NCBI GenBank assembly: GCA_032718565.1
Contig: JAVGVS010000295.1
Coordinates: 474,032-538,031 of the forward strand
From: Distichodus sexfasciatus
Lineage: Eukaryota; Chordata; Actinopteri; Characiformes; Distichodontidae
Direction: 5' to 3'
DNA: 64,000 nucleotides
Below the pieces are notes generated by a model. That model did not search any database, was not told where the DNA came from, and saw only the letters and a list, made by a program, of their open reading frames with translations. How positions within the stretch are numbered: position 1 is the stretch's first letter; each line of letters opens with the position of its first letter. This document shows, one piece after another, positions 1 through 12,300 of this stretch. Position numbers and translations under genes: made by a program.

Positions 1-391
1 TATTGTCATTATTATTATTATTATTATATTATACATTTCAAATCTTCCTCTCCACAGGCATTCTGTCTCGACTTGCGTAGCTAGATCTGGAAATAAGTGG
101 TCTGCCCTTTGTTATTTTTTGTTGTTGCTTGAATAAAAACCCAGAAATAAGATTTCCCTAGTCTAATATTATCTGTAGGCTATTGTTTGACTTAAAAAAA
201 AAAAAAATTCATAAATGTACAATACTGTATATAACTTCAAAATAATTTCATTAAATAAAATATTGTGAGCAGGTTCAAAATATCCCGGAGGTTTCTGGCA
301 AGTCTCAGTCTATACTAATTGTTTTAATGTGATATAATTACATCGCTTGCATTCCCAGTTCCGACACCCATCACCAGGTGACCTGCGCCAG
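1..391. other. 5' flank of the coch remnant
   Basis: AT-rich DNA that starts in an ATT microsatellite (about 10-30). A pyrimidine tract and AG at about 50-58 look like a splice acceptor. The bases after it (about 59-105) could be a decayed start of the cochlin LCCL exon, because a Thr-Cys and an Arg-containing run can be read there, but stops break it in all frames. No other gene signal is visible. Confidence 0.3.
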
Positions 392-392
392 A

Positions 393-3300
393 GAACTTAC
401 CGGACGTGCGCGAGCTGGTTCTGTCCGGCGAACTGCCTGCTGTGGACACTTCCGGTGTTCCGGCTCAGAGTTTACGCCTGATTCTGGCGCGTGTGCGGTG
501 CGGCGATACACAGGTGCATCCACATCCGTATCGGCGCTATTAAAACACCAACAAAACGCTAGATCGAAAATAAATGATTTACGGCATAGATAATTACCCT
601 AGTTGTTAACTATACTAGTGATGATCGTTTATTGATGACATAGCGTCTTAAAAAGCTTCTAACACGAGTCCTGGAAAGGAATTCCCATTAAAGCAGAGAA
701 AGCAGACACATTCACACCTCTGTGCGCATGCAGGGTAAGCCTCTTAAATCCGGTAGCAAAACAGAAATATCTTCTCCTCTAGGGACATTGAGCTGGTGGG
801 CTCTGGGGAGGTCCAAAAGAAATTACAGGACTAAATACCTCTAGCTCATACGCACATGGCATCCAGTCTCAAAAGTTCTTTCCCCTGCTGACCTCATCTT
901 TCACTGTGGCCAGTAGGTCGCAATTCATTTCTCATTCTTTTGGAAGAATTAAAGTTGACTGATACAGGTCTTTTGAAATAAAACAACAATGATGCGTTTG
1001 AAGATGGTCACAGATATCTTAGTAGCTCATAAAGTTTGCTTCATAAATCTTTCAAGGAGCAATTAGGCATGCACCTTGAAGCCCCAGTCAAACTAGCAGC
1101 TCAGTCGCTCCAGCACCTTGAACTGGTAAACAAGATATGGAGAGATGGAGGATACAAAACATAAATTTCAATGTGTAGCTTGAACTACCTTTTTTTTCTT
1201 TTCACAGTGAAGAAAACAGTCAAGAAGAACCTGAAGAAACCTTCAACCTCAGAAAACAGAGGTGTGACCTTAAGTTTTTTGCAATCCACCAGTAAGGGAC
1301 TGTCTTTCACGAAAGCAGACATGATGTCTAGAGAGGGCACTGTGATCTCATTCCAGACTGCCAAGTGGACATAGCTTTGCTGCTGGACAGCAGCTATCAC
1401 ATAGGGCACCGGCGCTTCAACTTGCAGAAGAACTTCATCGGTAGACTAGCAGCAATGTTGAAGGTTGGACCAGATGGACCTCAGATGGGGAGGAAAAGCC
1501 AGGTTTTATACCAGATCTTTCCACTTTCTTAATGAATTGCAGTGTTTCATTCTAAAACTTAAACACACTGCTCATGAATGTTTTTTACTGGTCTTTCTCC
1601 AGCGTAGGACTCCACGTATTGACTTCTATCTAGGCAACTACAGTATGCCAAAAGATGTGATGTTTGCCCTGAAAGAGGTAGTTTACACAGGAGGCAATGC
1701 CAATACAGGTAGAACTTTACATTCCTGCTAGATTACTGCAATCCAGTTTCATTTTACACTGTTTTCTTATATCCTGGCAGCTTAAAAGAAAACTATGGGC
1801 AAGTTTCTAATATTTTAAATAAAGATTACAACCATTAGTCTAGTATGTTCAAAGAAACAGATGCCTTCAAAGCAATTTACATTTGTTAGGATACCTGAAA
1901 AACTCTTACCTGAGGTTATTTACCTTTGTACACAGCAGGCAAGGCAATATTACAATACTTGTGAGGAAACTTCTTAATCCTGAGAGGGAGGAGAAGTGGG
2001 CCACCCACGTATTATTAGAAGCTGAAGGATGGACAGCCCTCAGACAACATGGAAGATGTTGCAGTAATGGCCAGAGAATCTGTATTAACGTGTTTGTAGT
2101 GTCTGTGGCTGCCTATTCAGAGGAGAGATGGGGCAGGTGGAGGGACTGCATTCCTCATGGAGGAAGGTAGTTTTTATGTATACATATAAAATGTAATATA
2201 AATACGGAGTGTAAACATTTAGCAGTCTAAAAGCAGTCTAAAATTGCAGGAACAGTTGTTTACTTGGGAATTTTTTGGCGTCTTACAGGCAGTCTGCAAA
2301 GACAATGGTTTTTTCACAATGTCCATGCCCAATTGGTTCAGCACAAACAAATTTGTGAAGCCCTTGGCTCAGAAGCTGTGTTCCATTGACCAGTTGCTAT
2401 GTAGCAAGACATGTTACAACTCCGTCAACTTGGGCTTCCTAATTGATGGTTCAAGTAGTGCAGTACACTAACTTCAGGCTTTGTGCTTTTAACCTCCTGC
2501 TGCCATTGTTTTGAACTTCATATCTCTGACATTGGATCACGGTAGGAGCTATCCAGTTCTACCTACGCATCAACGGATGGAGTTTGGCCTTAATGAGCAT
2601 ACAAGAAAAGTATATGCACTAAGAGCAATTCGAACATTCCATATATGAGTGGTGGTAATAGCCACTGGAGACGCCATCACCTATGCTGTGGACACCCTTC
2701 CAACTCGCGACTTTGGGGTACAGAAGTTCTTTATTATTATCACTGACGGCCAGTCCCATGATGATGTCAGAGGGTTGGGCAACATGCTTCCAAAGAGCAG
2801 GTGGGTAGATGTTCCAAAGCTTTTCCTAAATCCCACGAAAGGCTACAGATGAGATGAGTAAACTATACTTCTAAAAAGAGAGAAAAATGAAAATTTGCCT
2901 GACTGACAGGTTCATGTGGATCTGTTTGAGTTGGCCTGCATAGGGTGTTCATGTTGGCTTTCCTTGTCGGTTAAAAAAAAAGTCCAAAATGTCATACTAG
3001 AAATAAATCAACTTAATGTAACCAGGCTGGAAGCAGAAGAAATATGTTCATACTGATAGAGCTTTATTACTTATAGTCATTAGATGGTGTTTTTTTGTTT
3101 AACGCTACAATACTTCAAATTACTCGGATTACTCAGGACTCTCAAAGAATTTTACTTTTTTCTTAGCCAAGTTCCACAAATATTTGATCTGATTTACTTT
3201 GAAATAAATATGTGTTAACCTTGTAGCTGTCCTCCCTTACAGGTATTACAGTGTTCTTGTAGGTGTGGCCTGGGCCCGGCGGAAGACCTGAGGGCCATGG

Positions 3301-3412
3301 CGTCCGAGCCAAAAGACACCCACACTTTCTTCACCCGCGAGTTCACTAGCCTAGAGCAGTTTGAACAGCCTATTGTACGAGGGATCTTAGGGACTTATTA
3401 GAGCCCAATTAG
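393..3412 (+). pseudogene. coch: cochlin (coch) pseudogene or heavily decayed copy
   Basis: Cochlin is a secreted inner-ear matrix protein with one LCCL and two vWFA domains. An LCCL piece is readable at about 393-590 (Cys-Pro-x-x-Cys, then VCGAAIH), with a stop and a frame change inside it. A linker plus the start of vWFA1 lies at 1206-1492; the stretch 1351-1492 is one clean frame (DIALLLDSS, RRFNLQKNF), but no GT donor follows it. The next exon is 1604-1708 (RIDFYLGNY). The vWFA1 end, about 1990-2166, has its match split over frames (DNMEDVAVMARES, then INVFVVSVA). The vWFA2 start at 2290-2466 reads cleanly (MPNWFSTNKFVKPL, SKTCYNSVN, LIDGSSS), then breaks; 2470-2850 needs several frame changes (VGAIQF, QRMEFGL, YMSGG, ATGDAITY, ITDGQSHDDV). 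The C-terminal exon at 3244-3412 (EPKDTHTFFTREF, IVRG) has two frame changes. The three neighbouring genes keep frame over 57 exons, so random sequencing error is unlikely. It lies tail-to-tail with strn3, as in human. Confidence 0.82.
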
Positions 3413-6075
3413 ACATCTGTAAGAGAGTCTAATGAAAATAAAGAGATAAGCAACAGAAAGCAGAAAAGAAATGTAAACAAAAGAGATGGAAAAAAGCAAA
3501 AAAATGATCAAATGAACAAGGTAAAAGTAAGTTTTATGGTCTTGTTATTCTGTTTTACACATAATAGGAATAAAAGAAACCGTAGTGTCAGGTTTTCAGA
3601 CAAAAAGTAGGAGATATTCTATCTGTGCAGGGTCAAGCCCTTTATTATTTTAGGCGTTGAGGTGGGAAGGACAGGGGAAGGATCTGTTGTGTATTTTAGA
3701 CATATGTTTGATCCAAGGATTTCACAGTTAAGTCTGAGAATGTATAACACTATACCAAACACCCTCCTTTTACAGTTATTACTTGAGAGTAGCAGCTTTA
3801 CTGAGACCTTTATCAGTGTATTTTTTTATGTAATACAGGATCAAAAATGAAAACTGCATTCTTTCACGGTATTAAAAAATGTGCTGGATATACATGATGT
3901 GGGACTTTCAATTGAAACACGACTTTATTACCAATGGAGCAATCAAGAGGTTTAACATCTGAAGTATTGATTTATAAATTTAAAAAAAAAGGTGAAAAAC
4001 AAAAAGCAGCCATATTCAAGCTCCCCATCGGTGTATAAGGTCACCTTGAAATTTGTCAGACCGGTCACATACGTGGGTTCTTTCATATAGGAGGAGCCAA
4101 TCTAATAGTTTATCCACACATTATTATTACATGTTAACACTTGTTCGCTTGATGATCCACATGAAATGAGTGTGGAAATGATGTTGACAATTGCATTAAG
4201 ACTATTAGCAGTAAAATGATTCGATCTCACCATGTATTCCTGTTTCACTTAAATTATGCCTTTATGTACTTAAACGGTGTTTCGTTGTATACACATTAAT
4301 ATGCATGCTTATCTGCTTTGCAAACTGAGAAGGGAGGGAGGGTCGGGGATTAGAGTGATTGTACATTTCTGTTTAATTTATTACTTTCCACCAATAAAGG
4401 ACAAATAAGGTATTTTTACAAGATGGGTCAAGTTGACGCTATTAAACCGCTAACACACACCATTGCTTAAATATGTGTATCAGTTTCATGTTGAGGACAA
4501 TAGCTACAGACATTTCATGTAAAACCAGGAGTAATTTTTTCTATGAAACGAGTAAATAAATAGTTGAAAATTTCATGTATGATCGCCTTTTTTTTGTGTT
4601 GGTGAGTTTGTTTTATAGAGAGGTACTAAATGTACAAATATTCTGTAAATCTACAATTATATTTAATTCATTTTGCCAGTATGACGAATTCTAGATTTAC
4701 ACTTAATTTACAATGACAAATTGTAGTTAAAGCTATAAATTAGACACAGGGCAAACTGTACAATAGGCAATAATTCATTTAATATTTATTATAGACATTT
4801 TATATACATTACTTTTCAACAGTTGTATTTTGCTATGTGGTACAATCTTTAAAATTTGCTAATCCATAGTTTGTAAATCAAAAAACCTTACAAAACTCAT
4901 CAAAACTCTTTCAAACTGGATTCTCGAAGACTAGGAAAAATACTTTTATTGTACAATCATGGCTACACAAACAAAAGGAGGTCTTTAGTTACACCAATAT
5001 AAGCAAGTTGGAAAATAAAATTGTTTTTACATGATAAAATGTAGGACAGAAGAACAACTTAAAATTCGTGATGCATCAAATGCTAGCTATCCCACAACCC
5101 TTAACTTATAAAAATGGAATAAAGGAGAAGGGGGGCATTCTCCTCATGCTTTAAAGCACTGTTTCGTTAAACCGTGAGGTGAATTCAAACCCCAATTTCA
5201 GCCTAGGATGAAACTGCACATTAAAAAGAGCAAACAAATTCTTGGATAGTATTTTCTGTAAAGCTCAATATTATAATTACTTGGTTGCACGCGATGACAA
5301 AAAAAAGGCTAAGACTACTTTCAGAAACTGTGAAATAAATAAGCTTTTGGTCAAGATCTCTCGCTGCCTAATTTGTGACAAACTCAGTTACAGTAAGATC
5401 GCCATAGTAATAGGATGCTGCACTTCTTTACTACCTATAGAGCCTCTGTGAGCAAATATGGACTGGTGTTTATTTCGATGGAGTCCCCTACAACGTTGCG
5501 CAAATCAATGTTACAGTGACGGCAGACGAGTGCAGGTTAAGGGCTCCAGCTCTCTGAGGGTTTCCAGGAATATGGAGCCAGGCATGAGGGGACAAAGGGC
5601 TGAGGACGGAGGTCTTAGAAATGGGGTTACTCTCCCTTTTTTTAATTTCAAAAAAGGTTTTCGTGCTGAAGTTGCACTGCAATCATTTATATAAAAAGGA
5701 TTGCAACTATATATATATATATAATTTTTTTTTTTTTACACAAAAGTGTCATGAAGCTAATACTAAGGTATGAAGTTCAGTTGGATTTTTCGTATTTATT
5801 TCTTAAATAACGCTACATCAATAAGTTGTGTGACTGGATTGAAAGCCAGATTGGGATTTGGGTTAGTTGTTCGGGTGCAGCTCGCTCAACTTGAAAAGAA
5901 AAATCATGATAACTGCTTGGTGGACACTGAAACTTACCCACAGGACACACTTTCAGCTTGTTTTAAAGTCAGTCTGAAGAAGACAAACACTGGTACGACT
6001 CCAGCTCTGACTTACAGAAAAGTACAGTTAAAATAATTTGCTCCATTTTTTTTTTCCTTTTAGAGGGGGGAAAAA
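3413..6075. other. intergenic region between coch remnant and strn3
   Basis: AT-rich and without a supportable coding exon on either strand. It may hold a long strn3 3' UTR on the minus strand, since several AATAAA-like hexamers can be read there. A short TA run occurs near 5709-5722. I see no recognisable mobile element. Confidence 0.4.
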
Positions 6076-6081
6076 TTTATT
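6076..6081 (-). promoter_or_regulatory. strn3: candidate strn3 polyadenylation signal
   Basis: AATAAA on the minus strand about 230 bases beyond the strn3 stop codon at 6314-6316. It is the first canonical hexamer I noticed downstream, but use of a more distal site cannot be excluded. Confidence 0.4.
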
Positions 6082-6313
6082 AAAACTAACTGGGCTCTCC
6101 ACCTTATACCTCGTCACACCGACAGTCTGCCAGTTGGCACCTGGGATTTTCACCAGCGCCTCCGCCGGCGACGCCGCTGGGAAAGGCTGATTTAATGTAG
6201 TGTCAGAAAAATGCTACTCGCGTTACACAAGGCAGTGAACCAGTCGGACCGTCCTGTGGCTGTCCAGACCATGAGGGTGTGTTCACTCAGAATTTCACAA
6301 GTGAGGGTGGGTT

Positions 6314-9300
6314 TTAGACAAAAACTTTGGCCAGGGCGTCAGCCCCGGCACTGCCTATGTATGCCTTAGACGGGTGGAAGGCAACGTCGTATATAGACTC
6401 GTCCCACTTCTTCCTATGTGCCGTGACCTCCTGCACGCACGTTTTGCTGTCCAGGTTCCAGAGTCGAATGGAACAGTCGTGACCTGTGCAAAATGGAGAA
6501 TTTTAGGTGTTTTAGAAAACAAGCCATTCTTTCAAGTAAATGCACCAAGATTTGGGAATGTTCTACTTGATATACGAGTGAGAAGGAATTGGGGAAACAA
6601 AGTGGTGTTTCTACTGATTTTGATAAAAATTTATATTCAGAATATACAAAACAAGGCCTTTAAATTTGAATGACTTGTTAGCAAAAAGTTAAAAATAAAT
6701 TAAAAAAATTTAGATTTCAATTTTAGAAACAGTCTCTGATTGCTAATAGGTCAGTTGAAGCTGAACCACAGAATTGGAAGGCAGAGCACTGGCGCACAAG
6801 TTGCTAAAAATGAAATACATCCATAAATAATGAATAAATAAATACATTTAAAAATAAAAATCAAAGCTAAAAATCAAGAGGTTCGGAGTTGCTCCAATAA
6901 GCTTGGGCACATTAGAGGTTCCAAGTGACGCTGAGCCTAGCCCAGGTGGAAGGTTACAAGTCTGAAAAACTGCAGTGCCTATTCAGCCTCCAACAAAGCT
7001 TAGCAAAAAAAAAAAAAAACTTGAACAGTTTACAAAAGAAAAAAGGAGAAATTGACACTGAAAACTTGATCAGAACCCTTTAAAAAACACAAATACTTAC
7101 TTCCTGACATCAGATAGATGCCGTTAGGATCCACTGCCAAACTGGTGACGGCATCCAAGTGGGCAACCATTGCATGTATAACTTTACCTAAAGGGTTCAA
7201 GAAAAAAACCACAATAATCCTTCCAGGTTCTGACCCTCACATATATGCGTATGGTTTGTTGATAAAATAAAAGTCGTCTTCACGTATACCTGCAACACTG
7301 ACATAACAATAGGTTTCTGACAGGACTTCTTGAACCCTACCTGATTTATTGTCAAAGAACTTGATGTGTCTGTCCTCGTGAGCGGTGATTGTGACTGGCA
7401 GCGTGGGATGACTCACTACTTTATTAATGTGATTCCCAGCAGCTAGAGTTGAAAAGAAAACAGAAGACGTCAAGATCCTCCCCAAGACAACTCCTTCTGT
7501 CAGCACATTTTGGAGGGATTTTGAATGTCAAATATGGAGCATAACATTACATAGAGCTTAAGTGAATGTTTAGTATCAAATCTACGTAAATTCTTACAAA
7601 CACTAAGCAGATCAATAAGTATGAGAAATATAGTGAGTATAAAAAGTCAATTTAAACCCTTTTTTACTTTTAATGTGACCTGCTACCTGTATAATTTAAC
7701 TGAAGATATTCTTTATTTGGGAAAAATAAAACAAAAAGATAGAATAAACTGTTAAATGGATTTCTTAATGCTACACAGCTCAAAACACATGGCACGGTAG
7801 AATAAACCCACTCTGCACCGTTACAGCACTACTGAAAGGCTTTTTATGGTTAAAGCTGGAAATCTTACTGCTGTCCCTCTGCGCTGTGAACTCCACAACT
7901 GTCTGAGAAGTCTCCAAGTCATAGATGACAGCATTGCCCGTGTTAAACGAGGTCACCATGTAGGCTGGATCACAACCGTTAAAATCTACTGCCGTGGGAA
8001 TGCCATGCTCTGCAAGAAACCAGCAAAGACACAAATAAGTTCTATACTTAACAGTTAAAACAAGTATGAAGTACTGTCAAGGAATCATGAAGACAAAATA
8101 AACGAGAGATGAACAGATTGAACCGGACGACTAACATGAAGAGCATTTCTTAAAAAAATGAAATAAAACTATCAATATATTGTTTCTTGGAGCCATCACA
8201 TGGAATCACCTTCCAGCCATAAAAATGTGAATTTTGGATCTATCAAAACTTCCTACTTCGAGGTGCTCTCCCGGCACACATACTGTACATATCATGCCCT
8301 TCAAGTGTTGCAAATCTAAACCAGTCCAAAAATATTTGCTCTGTTAGTTACCGTGATCTAAATACCGACTAAGGTGTAGTGGGAAACAAAACTAAAAAAA
8401 TATCTGGTCTGAGAAAATCTAGAGAGCACCCTACAGTGTGTTTTGGAATTCTACACAGCTGGAATAGACAACATGTAAATCCACTCAAATCTTAAGTGGG
8501 ATAAAAAAAATAATAAATTCTGTGACAATTTGAGAAAATTCTGACTTAAAAAGCCATTGGATAGCAAAGTAACACCTAAGGGTTCAAGGGCAGACGTGAT
8601 TTAATTAAATGGATGATTACTAAATATTTCATTAATAGAAGAGATACAAAATCAGTCCAACCAATATCTGAGTCTATCTTTCTATGTATATGCAAAATGC
8701 ACAAACTAGTTCATACTATCCAATCAAATAACTAGTAAATTCCAAAACACAACAAGTCTTTAAATGCAATGTGACAGTGTAAGTTCAAGCCTTTAAAATT
8801 TTAAGTATGTATGGCATGCCTGAACACTGCCAGACACTTCATTAAAAACTACTACCTTGTAACTATGTTCAGCGGGACACCGTATCCCATCTGTAACACG
8901 TTATTAAAGACAGTCAAACACACTCACCTCTCTCAGAGTTAAACGTGCAGAGGCAGGACGACTTCTCCTGAGGATTCCACAGCTTCACGGTTCCGTCGGC
9001 AGAACAGGACAAAAGTCGGTTCTTAACGCTGCTGTACGCCAGTCCCCAAACGGCATCGCTGTGGCCCAGCAGCGTGCCAGCCAACACGCTGGAGTCTGAG
9101 CAAGACAGTGACACTTACATTTCCACATCTTGCATTCGCTAATCAAGGACTCTCCTTTATTGCATACATCCTTTATTACAATGTATGTAAGACAAGCAAA
9201 ACAGAATGAAAAAACAAAAAAAGGACTTTACCGTAGGTGTCGTAAGGGTCCACATTAGAACTGGGGATATTCCACCACTGTATTGTGGAGTCGATACCAC

Positions 9301-12300
9301 CACTAAAGCACTGTTCACCACTGGTGGTAACAGCCAATGAGAGCACTGGCCCACTAGGGAAAGCAATAAGGGGAAGAAACTTCAAGCAATTGCGCACAAT
9401 TTCTATAGTTAGACCTTAACTGCCAAACAGAATATCAAGGACAAGTGTTGTTAAAAGCAGAAATGAAGCACATCTAAAAACTCAAATACTAAAAAATCCT
9501 GGATACAAATTGCAATTAAGCTTAGTGAGAAAATCAATGAGTCATAAAACCTGTTTGTTATCTTGGGAGAATTACTATTGCACTTTAACAAAACTAAAGT
9601 AATTTCTTAAGCCTCAGTTAATTCAAGAAATAATGAGTAGAATATTCAATTACTAAAATAATCAACAGCTGCTATCCTAAATTAGTAATGTTTCACCCCC
9701 TAATGGTAGAATGTCTCTTAACCAGGGCTTTCGCTCATCTTTCAAACAGGCCTCATTAATGTGACATCATTAATGGTCAACGCTGACATCTACTGGTGTG
9801 GATGAGCTTGGAACAGCTTGTGTGTAAATGTTTGTTGATCGCATCTATAAGTCGGTGACCTGATCAAAACCTGGAGTCTTGCATAGGAGGTCAAGTTGTC
9901 ATGCAAAATAAAATGCCTAATTTTAAGCTTATTTTGAATCTCCCATATAACTGTGCGATATTGAATATACAGTCAAAAATGACTGACTGCTCATTTAATT
10001 TTTGCATGTCAACATGTGTCTAGGTGTTCAATCTGAGATGATGTGGAAGTCACGACAACACTTACGTATGCCCTCTGAATGTGTATATAGGTTCCACATC
10101 AAAAGAGGCACTTCTGCAAAGCAAAGCGAGGAAAACAAGTGTTAGATAATAACCATTTTATTTAATCAAGTGCCATAAAACAATGTCTTACACAAAATCT
10201 GTCAAACATCTTCTTGTTTAGTGTCTTCTAATAAAGTGAGTGAAAGCAAAAGTGAGTGATTATTTGTCACTGTGAACAGACCACAGTACAGCACACAGTG
10301 TACCAGAACAAAATGGGACCTCTAGGGTTTGAACCCTCCGTGAAGGAGTAGCTTATATGAAACGTTGGCAACTGACCTTCCGATTGCGGGGCGAATGCCT
10401 TTACAGTACAATATGTACTGTAAATAATGTTCATCTGTCAGTTATGGATGTTCATCATGTTACTATATATATATGTCATTATATTGTTATGTCATTATAT
10501 TAATACAACATTTTTGCAAATATCAGGCACAATGAAAAAAAATATTTCAAAAAATGAAAATGTTTTCATGATGCTTTTTTATTTATTTATAATGAGCCAT
10601 GGCACTTCCAGACTTATCAGACAACGCTATGGTTTGAATTCTGAACCGGTAAAGGTACCACTGAGATACTCATGAGCAAGATGAGCTACATGTCAGCTGC
10701 CCGCTGCTCCTTCACGGATGGGTCAAATGCAGAGGTCACATTTTGTTGTGGTGCACTGTGTGCTGTGGTGTGTTCACAATGACAATCAATAATTCCTCAC
10801 TTTCACTTTCATTCAGTAGTAATTAATTTAAAATTCCACATATTTGTGTTACATATAGTCACAATTCTTTTTTTGACACGAGAAAGCACTGTTGGTTTAA
10901 GAAAATAATTTATACAAATTTTAGCATTACGTCAGTTTATTCATAAACACAGTTTTTAACAAATATAAATATGTCTGGCTTCAAACTGATTTGGACGTGG
11001 ACGTGTCATTTGGTGAATTGATAGCATAAGGGTTTGGGCGTTCACCCTGTGATCAGAAGGTCGCCGGTTTGAATCCCAGGACCGGTAAAGGTACCACTGA
11101 GGTACTCATAAGAACGGTGTCACCCCCAAGCACTGCTCCCCGGGTGCTGCCCATGACAGCTGGACACTGCTCCTTCACGGATGGGTCAAATGCACAGGTC
11201 ACATTTCGTTGTGGTGCACTGTGTGCTGTGCTGTGCTGTGGTGTGTTCACAATGACAAATAATCACTCACTTTCACTGGAACCTTTGGGGAATTTGGTGT
11301 AAAACCCATGATCACGAGACAGTGAGACATTTAGTAAGTCTTTTAACCAAACAAATTACTCATGGGCGTGTAACGCATTTTCTCTTGTTAACTTATGTAA
11401 TGGTTAACATTCATTATCTGAACCGCAAAATCCCTACTGGGGTTGCAGGGACTGGGGCCCAGCCCGGGAGGTACTCCGGACTTCAGGCGCATGGCGGAGA
11501 CCAACCCCAACACACCGCAGGGCACATATGCTCACACAAACACACTCAAATTCATACCTTACGGGTACAATTTAGAGTAACCAATATAGATAAAATCTAA
11601 AGTCTAAAACTATTACAATGTACAGCTGTGCTACTGTAACTGTACTACTGTGACTGCTATCTGTGTACATGGTATTTGATTTTAAAATATTGCTTTGTAC
11701 ACACATCAAAGCTAGAAATATTTTTAAACTCTACCCCAATAAATTGAGAGAAACCACTTGCTTTTTGGCAGGAACTGTCTTCTGCAGGTTCCACAGCTTG
11801 AGAGTGTGGTCTTCTGAGACAGTGACCAGCACTGGTTCCACAGGGTGGAAAGCCAGGGCTCGCACTCCATCAAAGTGGCTGCGCAGGGTGTACTTCGGAT
11901 TCCATGTCTTCCTGAACGTGTCCTTATTGGCTGGCAGCTAAAAATAGAAAAGAGGGGTGGGTGGATGCATTTTGGCAAATGTGACATGAAACCTGGAAAT
12001 GGCAGGTCAAATGACTGCAGGTCGCTGCTGTACTGCAAAGGCAAAGTCCAATTCCAGCACCACAGCTCCAATTTTTGATGGTGCTCAACCTCTACTCTTT
12101 TAAGAGAATTTCATTTGGCAAATTACATTTGAGAAATAAATACGCAAGTGGGTTTTAAGAACATTTTTTCTTAAAAAATGGTTGAAGGATGAGGGCCAAA
12201 ATTTATATTTCTAGACTGGTTTTGTGGGCTGGCCAACATGATCGCATTTGTATTATTGTATGTGGTTTCAATTTTTGTTAAATCCTGGTGTTCTTACAGT

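Noticed and set aside
393..3412. Sequencing indel errors as the cause of the coch frameshifts
   Set aside because: strn3, ap4s1 and hectd1 keep frame over 57 exons in the same assembly. Errors confined to one gene are unlikely, though not impossible.
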